The notes under the pieces: generated by a model
What the model was told of the DNA's origin: nothing
Databases searched by the model: none
The model's input: only the letters and a program-made list of their open reading frames with translations
Part shown: positions 33,810 through 41,416 of the stretch, in pieces
Numbering within the stretch: position 1 is the stretch's first letter
Layout of the letters: every line of letters starts with the position of its first letter
Program-made: the position numbers and the translations under genes
Assembly: GCA_040219275.1 (NCBI GenBank)
Contig: JAVJSU010000007.1
Coordinates: forward strand, 62,001-126,000
Source of the DNA: JAVJSU01 sp040219275
GTDB lineage: Bacteria; Chloroflexota; Anaerolineae; Aggregatilineales; Phototrophicaceae
Reading direction: 5' to 3'
Length of the DNA stretch: 64,000 bases

Positions 33810-34858
33810 GGTGTCGCCTCCTGTGTTGCGCGTCCATTGTCGCCACGCACGCGCTTACGCAGACGCTCCACCCATGTGGGGAATGTGCCGACGAGTCCAT
33901 CGGGCATGTAAATCACGACGATAATTACGATCACCCCGAAGAGCATCACATCTACGCCGGAACGTCCCTGTATGAAGCTCAGGAATTCCGGCGGTTTACG
34001 CACAAATGCCCGCGTGAATTCTTCCAGCGGAGTGAGGACAATCGCGCCGACGAGCGGTCCCCAGATTGTGCCGGAGCCGCCGAAAATGGGACGCAGGAGA
34101 ATTTCAATCGACACCGCCACGCCAAAGACCAGCGATGGATCAATGAAGGTGAAGCGTTGGGCGAAAAACGAGCCGCCAAGTGCCGTTAACGCCGCGCTGA
34201 TGGCTACCGCAAGCACCTTATAACGCAGTACGTTGATGCCTAATGCCGATGCCGCTTCTTCGTCTTCGCGCAGGGCTTGTAGATAGTATCCAATTTTGCT
34301 GTGATAAATCCAGATGCTGATGGCAGTCCCGACGACTAGAAAGAGCAGGATGACCCAATAGTAATTGACGGGTGAGTCCTCAAACAGCATGTAACGCCAT
34401 GAGTCGCCGCCGATGATGGGCAGGGATAAGCCGATAGACGAGCCGATAAAATCCAAATCCTGCGCGATGAGGCGTAACATCTCAGCAAAGGCGAAGGTTG
34501 CCAGCGCGAAAAAATGCCCTTTCACGCCGAAGCGGAACGTCAGGAAGCCCATGAACGCGCCAAATGTCGCCGCAAAGCCCGCGCCGACCATCATGCCAAT
34601 CCACGGGCTGATGTCATAATTGACGAATAGCACCGTCGACGTATATGCGCCGATGCCGAAAAAGGCGGCGTGACCGAACGAAAATTGACCGGCATACCCG
34701 CCCATGATGTTCCATGCCGTGCCGAGATACGCCCAATAGATCAGTAAAATGAGGACGGAAAGCTGAAATTGATTTGTGAACGCTGGAAAAATGCAGAAAA
34801 TCGCTCCGACAATGGCGAGAATCACATAATCCCGCTGAAATGATCGGAAAAGCGTCAT
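33806..34858 (-). CDS. livM: Branched-chain-amino-acid-type ABC transporter permease LivM
   Basis: 350 residues with 9-10 membrane helices. Family motifs are 'GYAGQFSFGHAAFFGIGAYTS' and 'ALREDEEAASALGINVLRYKVLAVAISAALTALGGSFFA', the latter being the cytoplasmic coupling loop. It pairs with LivH in the membrane. Its ATG overlaps the livH stop (4 nt), which implies translational coupling. Confidence 0.95.
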   Translation of the reverse strand: MTLFRSFQRDYVILAIVGAIFCIFPAFTNQFQLSVLILLIYWAYLGTAWNIMGGYAGQFSFGHAAFFGIGAYTSTVLFVNYDISPWIGMMVGAGFAATFGAFMGFLTFRFGVKGHFFALATFAFAEMLRLIAQDLDFIGSSIGLSLPIIGGDSWRYMLFEDSPVNYYWVILLFLVVGTAISIWIYHSKIGYYLQALREDEEAASALGINVLRYKVLAVAISAALTALGGSFFAQRFTFIDPSLVFGVAVSIEILLRPIFGGSGTIWGPLVGAIVLTPLEEFTRAFVRKPPEFLSFIQGRSGVDVMLFGVIVIIVVIYMPDGLVGTFPTWVERLRKRVRGDNGRATQEATP

Positions 34859-35928
34859 GAGTTCGCCTTTCCTAATAAACCTTGCGGTCTAAACAGCAGA
34901 ACGAGGATGAAAATGGCGAATACGCCGATGAGCTTTGATGAGCCGGGGAAGAAGATCAAGCTCATTTCTTGCGTCAGCCCGATGATGAGTCCACCGAGTA
35001 ACGCGCCGAGTGCATTGCCCATGCCACCGAGGACGACGATCACAAAAGCGGTGATATTGAATATGTTGCCTGCGGTGGGTTCTGCGCGGAAGAAAGGCAA
35101 AACGAGCGCCGCCGCCGCACCCACACACGCTGTACCGATGCCGAAGGTGACCATGTTGATCCAGTTGGTGTTGATGCCGACAATCGCCGCGCCTTCCCGA
35201 TCCTGCGACGTGGCGCGGATAGCTCTACCGAGATCGGAGCGTTGCAAAATGAGATAGAGGATGCCCGTCACGACCAGCGCACCGACGAATGCCATCAATT
35301 GCGGAAATTGCAGGGTCGCACCGAAGGGTCTCAGGGGAAAATCCACCTCGAATAAGCCGAAGATGCTGGTTTCGCCCCGCCCATAGGGCAGTCGAATCGA
35401 GCGCGGTGTGGCGGTGAATGCTAACAGCAGAACATTTTCGATCAATAACGATAAGCCGAGCGTTAGCAATAATTGGTTGTGATGCGGGGCGTTGCGGGCA
35501 GGGTGAATCACCACGCGATACGTGATTAAGCCCAGCGCAAACAGTAGCGGAACGGTGATGACCATGCCGAGATACGGATCAATGCCGAGGCTATCGTACA
35601 AAACGAACGTCACATACAAGCCAATCGTCATCATCGCGCCGTGTGCAAAATTGATGATCTCCAGCACGCCGAAAATCATCGTCAAGCCGAGCGCGACCAG
35701 CCCATACACCCCGCCGATCAATAAGCCGCTGACTGCCGCCTGCTTGACGACGACATCATAGCGGTCATACCATGTGACGGCATTCTCAGCGACGCAGACC
35801 GGGAAGAAACCTTCTGCGTCGGCTTCCAAACAGGCACGCCAATCAACCTGATTGTAAATCAATATCCCCATTAAGCTGAGGACGATAAAACTGCCTATAA
35901 ACCACCCGCGATAGCGTTTCCAGAGCAC
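34855..35928 (-). CDS. livH: Branched-chain-amino-acid-type ABC transporter permease LivH
   Basis: 357 residues from a GTG at 35928, chosen because GGAG lies 8 nt upstream. The open frame extends to 36033, but those extra residues would be translated from a C-rich hairpin repeat. The N-terminal helix (~10-27) is followed by a short extracytoplasmic loop with two cysteines, then eight more helices. Motifs: 'LVALGLTMIFGVLEIINFAHGAMMTIGLYVTF', 'AIRATSQDREGAAIVGINTNWINMVTFG', 'GGMGNALGALLGGLIIGL'. The cysteine loop is an insertion relative to short LivH proteins. Confidence 0.93.
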   Translation of the reverse strand: MLWKRYRGWFIGSFIVLSLMGILIYNQVDWRACLEADAEGFFPVCVAENAVTWYDRYDVVVKQAAVSGLLIGGVYGLVALGLTMIFGVLEIINFAHGAMMTIGLYVTFVLYDSLGIDPYLGMVITVPLLFALGLITYRVVIHPARNAPHHNQLLLTLGLSLLIENVLLLAFTATPRSIRLPYGRGETSIFGLFEVDFPLRPFGATLQFPQLMAFVGALVVTGILYLILQRSDLGRAIRATSQDREGAAIVGINTNWINMVTFGIGTACVGAAAALVLPFFRAEPTAGNIFNITAFVIVVLGGMGNALGALLGGLIIGLTQEMSLIFFPGSSKLIGVFAIFILVLLFRPQGLLGKANS

Positions 35929-36233
35929 AGAAATCACTCCATTATGTGTGTTGATAGTGTTGTTTGTTGAGAGTTTAACCTCACCCCAACCCCTCTCCAA
36001 AACTTGGAGAGGGGCATTCGTTGGGTAGGGCACAATACCATGCGCCCATCGCTGTCAAATTAAGCGCCATCAGTTGAAATTAATGGCTAGTGACTGATGT
36101 CGAGAAATGCACTAAAGGCATTTTCCTCGACATGACACCCAAATATTGCTGATATTCTTAAAAATAGCTCCTTTAGTTCGGCGGGAGACCACGCGGGTCT
36201 CCCCTACAAAAATCCATCATTTCTGACAACGAT
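35929..36233. other. livJ/K-livH intergenic region with three hairpins
   Basis: About 305 nt without a gene inside the operon. On the transcribed strand it holds, in order after the binding-protein gene: a GGGAGACC/GGTCTCCC hairpin (36183-36203), a longer imperfect stem with arms ATGTCGAGAAATGC and GCATTTTCCTCGACAT (36097-36133), and the C-rich repeat (35978-36014). Such stems often stabilise the upstream mRNA and lower permease expression relative to binding protein. Confidence 0.6.
35978..36014. repeat. C-rich interspersed hairpin repeat, copy 3
   Basis: CCTCACCCCAAC leads into perfect 11-bp arms CCCCTCTCCAA and TTGGAGAGGGG with a 3-nt loop. It is related to copies near 10.1 and 15.4 kb and falls within the false N-terminal extension of the livH frame. 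Confidence 0.75.
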
Positions 36234-37454
36234 TTATCCACCCCATGAGGTGCAGAAACGGGGTTCGGCTTCTGCGACAGATTCTGGCCAGACCTGTACG
36301 ACTGCGCCGTCCTGAACCTGCATCACAACCGGCACAGCGTTCGGTGTTTCGCCGTCTTCAAAGGTGATCGCTCCGTCGTAAGGCAGAACGTGATCTTCAT
36401 ACTCGGTGTCTTCCAGCGCATCACGGATGTCTGAAGGATCAGCCGAATCCGCACGCATGATGGCATCTGCCGCCAGATAGACGGTCTGCCACGCCAGAAC
36501 ATCCGCGGAGGTCATGATGTCGTCGAAGCGTTCGGTATATCGTTCACGCAATGCAACGGCATCTTCGTTGAGGTTGTCCCAGCGATAGTTGCTATTCAAG
36601 AAACATTCGGCGAGGTCGCCCGCGTCAATCACGAATTGATCGAGGTCGTATGTCCCCTGTGCCACACCCATCACGAACGGTACATCCAGCCCCACATCTT
36701 CCATATTCTGGGCAATCGTCAAGCCATCGCCATAATAGCCAGTGACCATGACTGCATCCGGCGCGCTTGCGCCCACCAGTGTGACATCCGTGGTGTAATC
36801 GGTGCCGAATTCATAGGCGACGGTTTCTGAAATTTCGATCCCGACTTCTTCTGCTTCAGCTTCAAAGGCGGCGTATACACTACGTCCGTAATCGGTTGCA
36901 CCTTCGTGCATAAAGGAGACTGTGTCGATGGTTTGATCGTAGGCTTCTGCCATTTCGGTCAAATAGGTGACGGCATATGTTCCCATCACTTCGGCGTTCG
37001 GCTGAATACGGAATGTCCATTGTGTGCCGTCTTCACTGCGTCCACGTTCGGTAATATCGGTGGCGGCGGCGACGGTAACGAGTAATGGCACGCCATCACG
37101 CGCTGAAACAGTGGCGACGTTACCGGTTACGGCGGATTGGAACGTACCGAGCAGGACAGAAACGCCTTCTTCAGCGATCAGTCGTTCAGCTTCGGTCTGC
37201 CCGACATCTGCCGCGCCGGTGGAATCCGAGCTGATGTATTCCAGCATATAGCCTTCTAACATGCCGGATTCGTTAATTTCATCGACTGCCATCTGAATGG
37301 CGTTATCCATGCCGGTGCCGTCATTGGCAAGCCCGCCCGTAAGTGGATGGATACCGCCGATTCTCACAACGGTCATGTCATCCTGTGCGATGCTGGTGCT
37401 CATCGCCATCAGCAAAATGAGAATCATTAGAATGCTACGTAATGCGTTTTTCAT
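36234..37454 (-). CDS. ABC transporter substrate-binding protein (LivJ/LivK type)
   Basis: 406 residues from the ATG at 37454, which has AAGGAG upstream and begins a signal peptide ending near 'STSIAQ'. No lipobox cysteine is seen, unusual for a monoderm-type binding protein. The type I periplasmic-binding fold shows 'VRIGGIHPLTGGLANDGTGMDNAIQMAVDEINESG', 'GLLGTF'-like 'VSVLLGTFQSAVTGNVATVSA', and 'AVTYLTEMAEAYDQTIDTVSFMHE'. It delivers ligand to LivHMGF. Ligand identity cannot be read; family members bind Leu/Ile/Val, amides, or aromatic acids. Confidence 0.93.
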   Translation of the reverse strand: MKNALRSILMILILLMAMSTSIAQDDMTVVRIGGIHPLTGGLANDGTGMDNAIQMAVDEINESGMLEGYMLEYISSDSTGAADVGQTEAERLIAEEGVSVLLGTFQSAVTGNVATVSARDGVPLLVTVAAATDITERGRSEDGTQWTFRIQPNAEVMGTYAVTYLTEMAEAYDQTIDTVSFMHEGATDYGRSVYAAFEAEAEEVGIEISETVAYEFGTDYTTDVTLVGASAPDAVMVTGYYGDGLTIAQNMEDVGLDVPFVMGVAQGTYDLDQFVIDAGDLAECFLNSNYRWDNLNEDAVALRERYTERFDDIMTSADVLAWQTVYLAADAIMRADSADPSDIRDALEDTEYEDHVLPYDGAITFEDGETPNAVPVVMQVQDGAVVQVWPESVAEAEPRFCTSWGG

Positions 37455-37584
37455 CGTCTGAACTCCTTGAATAAATTGGATCAAATAAGCAGATCGGTTT
37501 CGCATGACTGCGATGGTGTCGTGTTTGTGCTATAAGTCACCTCCCTGTAAAGCGTTCCATCTGTCTGTATTCTGCGTCAAACAG

Positions 37585-38985
37585 TTAAACAGACACATTT
37601 TGACGGATACTTTCCGCCGCATGTCTGCCTGCCAGATAGCCATAACCAAGCGCGGTCAATAAGCCATTGCCGGATAAATACCCCGCCGCGCCGTGACCGC
37701 TTAATCCGGCGGCAGTTCCACCGCCCGCGTACAAATTAGGAATCGGTGTGCCGTCGGTTTTCAGCACACGCGCATGAGTATCTACTTTGAGTCCGCCCTG
37801 CGTATGAAACAGCGCACCCGTTACTTTGACCCCGTAATAGGGCGGATCAATGCGCTTGCAAAGTGCGCGTCCGTTCGGGTCAGGGGTAGCGCCATCTGCC
37901 GCGCTGTTGTAAGCAGTCATGGTGCTAACGAAGCCATCGACATCAATGCCAAATTGCGCCGCGAGTGATTCTACGGTGTCGGATTTTTTGATCGCGCCCG
38001 CGTCGTTGGCGTTGCGGTATTCTTCAAATGTTAAACCGAGTTGGTGTAATTTTTCGGGGTAAATCATCCATGCCAGCCCGTCCGGTTGGGCGAGGACTTC
38101 CAGCGCACGTTCGCTATATCCCTGTAATTCTGTGCCGAAGCGTTTGCCGTGTTTATTGACCTGAATGCCCCCTTCCGCGACCATCGCATAGGTGATGAGC
38201 ACGTTATAGGGCACGGCGACAGACCCATGCGCTTGATAGGCATCCATAAAGGCTGTTTCTGCACCGAGTTCGATTCCCCATAGCATGCCTTCGCCTGTGT
38301 TGCCTTCTCCGCCAAGATAAAGCGCCTGTTTCATCGCCGGAATGTATTTTTCGACCAGCGTTTCGTCCCCGCCGAAGCCGTTGGTTGCGAGGATGATTTT
38401 TTTGGCTTTCACGCGTTCAATTGTGTTGCCACGTTGCACCACCACGCCGAGCACCGTACCTGAATCATCGGCGATCAAGTTTGTAACGGGCGCATCTTGA
38501 ATAACATCCACGTTCGACATTGTGTTGAGTTTCGCCCGTAGCGCGTCGTAAAGTTCCGCACCGGTGCGATTCAGTGGGGCGTGCATCCGATGGCGTGAAT
38601 GTCCGGGATAGGTAAAATCATCGACAAAATAAAGTTCTGCGCCTACCTCGTCTACCAGCCAATGCACCACTTCAACAATGGTGCGGGCGATGTGCAGGGT
38701 GGTTGCTTCGTCCCCTTGATGATGGTTTTTGTTCAGAATATCGCGCACGAAATCTTCTGGCGTTTCTTCTACACCGTTCGCTTGTTGTAAACGCGTGCCA
38801 CCTGCGGGGATCATGCCATAGGAGCGTTGGGTATTGCTGAGGGGGCGTGCTTGCTTTTCCAATACGAGGACTTCCGCGCCAGGTTGACCCGCCGCCACAG
38901 CCGCCGTAAAGCCGCATCCACCGCCACCGACAACAACAATATCAGTGTCAAACGACCATTCGCCTGTATCACGTACTATGGGCAT
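37585..38985 (-). CDS. FAD-dependent oxidoreductase, fumarate-reductase/3-ketosteroid-dehydrogenase-like
   Basis: 466 residues. The FAD-binding strand reads 'DIVVVGGGGCGFTAAVAAGQPGAEVLVLEKQ' and the C-terminal flavin motif 'IPNLYAGGGTAAGLSGHGAAGYLSGNGLLTALGYG'. An inserted capping domain occupies ~residues 240-340, then 'HTQGGLKVDTHARVL'. The family (FAD_binding_2) adds or removes hydrogen across a C-C bond next to a carbonyl or carboxylate. It has no heme or flavin-transferase motif, so it is probably cytoplasmic. First gene of the operon, divergent from the GntR regulator. Confidence 0.9.
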   Translation of the reverse strand: MPIVRDTGEWSFDTDIVVVGGGGCGFTAAVAAGQPGAEVLVLEKQARPLSNTQRSYGMIPAGGTRLQQANGVEETPEDFVRDILNKNHHQGDEATTLHIARTIVEVVHWLVDEVGAELYFVDDFTYPGHSRHRMHAPLNRTGAELYDALRAKLNTMSNVDVIQDAPVTNLIADDSGTVLGVVVQRGNTIERVKAKKIILATNGFGGDETLVEKYIPAMKQALYLGGEGNTGEGMLWGIELGAETAFMDAYQAHGSVAVPYNVLITYAMVAEGGIQVNKHGKRFGTELQGYSERALEVLAQPDGLAWMIYPEKLHQLGLTFEEYRNANDAGAIKKSDTVESLAAQFGIDVDGFVSTMTAYNSAADGATPDPNGRALCKRIDPPYYGVKVTGALFHTQGGLKVDTHARVLKTDGTPIPNLYAGGGTAAGLSGHGAAGYLSGNGLLTALGYGYLAGRHAAESIRQNVSV

Positions 38986-39150
38986 ATCGCCCCCGCTACA
39001 GATGCGTGTATTGGTCGTGCTACGTTATGGAGAGGATTTGTATAGAGTCGTGTAGTCAAAATAGAGTTTAATCCTTATCGTCAACGCTTATTCTGATGGT
39101 TGGGCATCTCATTTGAGTGTTAAAAACGCATTAAATTCGATATTGTCGTA

Positions 39151-39174
39151 ACTATAGCACTTTTAAGATACAAA
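39151..39174 (-). promoter_or_regulatory. Mirrored operator/promoter element, copy facing the flavoprotein operon
   Basis: On the minus strand it reads TTTGTATCTTAAAAG, three variable bases, then TATAGT. The 15-nt core is identical to the copy at 39272-39286 on the other strand. It lies ~165 nt upstream of the operon's first ATG. Confidence 0.7.
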
Positions 39175-39271
39175 GCCAAAATTCCTCAATGCTTGCTCAT
39201 ATTCATTATCCGTAATATCACTGCATGGGTCTTTATATTTGGCTTAAGAACAGCAACCATCTCTTTTCGTA

Positions 39272-39295
39272 TTTGTATCTTAAAAGGTATATAGT
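39272..39295 (+). promoter_or_regulatory. Mirrored operator/promoter element, copy facing gntR
   Basis: TTTGTATCTTAAAAG, three variable bases, then TATAGT, ending 34 nt before the gntR ATG. It contains an imperfect dyad TATCTT-AA-AAGGTA, a size and form usual for GntR/HutC operators. A -10-like TATAGT at its end fits an autoregulated promoter. Confidence 0.7.
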
Positions 39296-39329
39296 AGTAA
39301 CAAAACTACCTATTGCCGGATTACGCATA

Positions 39330-40094
39330 ATGACAATAGATCGCAATTCCCCGATGCCAATGTATTATCAACTCAAACGCTTGTTGCTCGCCAAAATTGA
39401 AAGTGGCGAGTTACAACATGATGACATCCTGCCCACCGAGCAACAATTGCAAGAGATGTATACCCTGAGCCGAACAACGGTGCGTCAGGCGCTATATGAA
39501 TTGGAATGTGAGGGTGTGGTTTATCGCCAACGCGGGCGGGGAACGTTCGTCAATAACTTCAAAATCGGGCTGAGTACGTTTACCGCACCGACAGTCAAAA
39601 CACCTGTCGAAGCGCCAAAAACCGTTAACGACTGGAAATTACTCTCTGCTGATTGGGTGACTCCAACCGACGATGTGGCAAGCACACTACAGGTCGATGC
39701 CCGTCAGAATGTGTTTCGTCTGGAGCGTCTACGGTTGGAGAATGGCGCGCCGATAGGGCATTATTGCGCGTTTGTTGCGGCTGAATATGCCCCGATTATT
39801 GATGAGCAAAATTTTGTAAGTGGTGAATCATTACGTTATTTACGCGTTTCAAATTTGCTGGAAGATTGCCTGACTGACCTGACATTTAAAGCCATCACCG
39901 CCGATGAGACATTCGCTGGATTATTCGACGCGCCCATCAATGAACCACTTTTGCGTATCCGGCGGATTATTCGCACACCTACCGGCAAAGTTGTTGAGCT
40001 ACTGAACGCAGTGTATCGGGGTAGTCGATTTGAATATGACATCAACAACAGCGATAATACGGTCAACCTAAACCGTACACACATCAAGCTGTGA
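39330..40094 (+). CDS. GntR/HutC-family transcriptional regulator (UTRA ligand domain)
   Basis: 254 residues from the ATG at 39330; the open frame extends further upstream through the operator. The winged helix (~1-72) reads 'PMYYQLKRLLLAKIESGEL', 'LPTEQQLQEMYTLSRTTVRQALYELECEGVVYRQRGRGTFV'. The UTRA domain (~95-245) has 'VFRLERLRLENGAPIGHYCAFVAAEYAP' and 'EPLLRIRRIIRTPTGKVVELLNAVYRGSRFEYDI'. HutC-type proteins bind small organic acids, amino-acid derivatives or sugar phosphates. It is probably the local repressor of the importer/flavoenzyme operon and of itself. Confidence 0.92.
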   Translation: MTIDRNSPMPMYYQLKRLLLAKIESGELQHDDILPTEQQLQEMYTLSRTTVRQALYELECEGVVYRQRGRGTFVNNFKIGLSTFTAPTVKTPVEAPKTVNDWKLLSADWVTPTDDVASTLQVDARQNVFRLERLRLENGAPIGHYCAFVAAEYAPIIDEQNFVSGESLRYLRVSNLLEDCLTDLTFKAITADETFAGLFDAPINEPLLRIRRIIRTPTGKVVELLNAVYRGSRFEYDINNSDNTVNLNRTHIKL

Positions 40095-40130
40095 TGCTTA
40101 TTGTGTTATTCTACGCAGGATATAACCATT

Positions 40131-41414
40131 ATGACCCCGATACAGCGCAATTGGGCAGGCAATATTACGTATAGCTCACAAAATTGGCTTCAACCGCACT
40201 CCTTAGAGGAATTACAGGAGCAGGTTCAGCAGGCGCAAAAAGTCAGGGTGGTGGGCACGCGCCACTCGTTTAATCATATTGCCGACAGCCCCTATACCAA
40301 CATCGACGTAACGGGCATGGATAGAATTTCCAATCTTGATCTCGTTCACCACACCGTGACGATAGAAGCGGGTGTGCGCTACGGCGAATTAGCTATTTTG
40401 CTGGATAAAGCGGAGGTTGCGCTTCATAATCTCGCGTCATTACCACATATTTCTGTTGGTGGGGCGATCTCAACAGCGACGCACGGCTCAGGGGTCAACA
40501 ATGGCAACCTGTCTACGGCGGTCATAGCGATGGAATTGGTTACGGCGGATGGGTCACTCCTCACGTTATCACAAGCAAGCGATGCCGAACGTTTTGCGGG
40601 TGCGGTGGTCGGGTTGGGTGCAGTCGGGATCATCAGCAAACTCACGCTCAAAATTGAACCGACCTACAACATCGCGCAGACGGTTTATTTGAATTTGCCG
40701 CACGCTGTCCTTGAAACAGACTTTGATGCCGTCATGGCGAGTGGCTACAGCGTTAGTCTATTTACCGATTGGCGGGGAGAGAGCGTCAATCAGGTGTGGG
40801 TCAAACGGCGTATTGATGCAGAAAAAGAGGTAGATGCTGTCGTGGATGATGGCGCATTTTTCGGCGCGATGCCTGCCACCAATGCCTCGCATCCAATTAC
40901 GGGTGTATCGCCGGAATATTGCACGGAACAATTGGGTGTGGTCGGCGCGTGGTATGAACGCCTGCCTCATTTTCAATTGCGCTTCACCCCTAGCAATGGC
41001 GACGAATTGCAATCCGAGTACATTGTCCCGCGTGAACATGCGCTGGATGCTTTCCACGCGATCAAATCAATGGGCGCTGATATTGCGCCACATCTGCTCA
41101 CTTCGGAAATTCGTGCCATCGCCGCTGATAACTTGTGGCTGAGTTCCAGCTATCAGCGGGACTCGGTTGCCTTTCACTTTACATGGAAGCAGGAATGGGA
41201 CGCGGTGAAACCCCTTTTAGCACGCATCGAAGCACACTTGATGCCACTGAACGCACGCCCACATTGGGGTAAATTATTCACAATGTCACATGCGTACCTC
41301 AAAACACAGTATCCAAAATGGGATGATTTTATCGCTCTGCTGGATGATCTCGACCCGCACGGCAAGTTCCGCAACCCGTTTATCAACCGCGCGATTTTTG
41401 GCGTAGATGCATAA
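40131..41414 (+). CDS. FAD-linked alditol-oxidase-like (VAO/ALO family) oxidoreductase
   Basis: 427 residues from the ATG at 40131 (AGGA upstream), 36 nt after gntR and probably cotranscribed with it. The FAD-binding_4 domain shows 'VVGTRHSFNHIADSP', in which H45 matches the histidine that carries covalent FAD in Streptomyces AldO, and 'LPHISVGGAISTATHGSG'. The C-terminal ALO domain ends with 'RPHWGKLF' and 'DDLDPHGKFRNPF'. AldO-type enzymes oxidise terminal alcohols of alditols to aldehydes with O2, giving H2O2. The precise substrate is unknown. Confidence 0.9.
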   Translation: MTPIQRNWAGNITYSSQNWLQPHSLEELQEQVQQAQKVRVVGTRHSFNHIADSPYTNIDVTGMDRISNLDLVHHTVTIEAGVRYGELAILLDKAEVALHNLASLPHISVGGAISTATHGSGVNNGNLSTAVIAMELVTADGSLLTLSQASDAERFAGAVVGLGAVGIISKLTLKIEPTYNIAQTVYLNLPHAVLETDFDAVMASGYSVSLFTDWRGESVNQVWVKRRIDAEKEVDAVVDDGAFFGAMPATNASHPITGVSPEYCTEQLGVVGAWYERLPHFQLRFTPSNGDELQSEYIVPREHALDAFHAIKSMGADIAPHLLTSEIRAIAADNLWLSSSYQRDSVAFHFTWKQEWDAVKPLLARIEAHLMPLNARPHWGKLFTMSHAYLKTQYPKWDDFIALLDDLDPHGKFRNPFINRAIFGVDA

Positions 41415-41416
41415 CG

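Larger units (their letters stand above)
38986..39329. other. Divergent regulatory region of the GntR locus
   Basis: 344 nt between the flavoprotein gene (minus) and the GntR gene (plus). No credible gene is inside. It holds two mirror-image copies of one element (39151-39174 and 39272-39295), each ending in TATAGT on the strand of the gene it precedes. Confidence 0.75.

Noticed and set aside
35929..36033. N-terminal extension of LivH through the C-rich repeat
   Set aside because: GGAG precedes the GTG at 35928, and the extra residues would come from a dispersed hairpin element.
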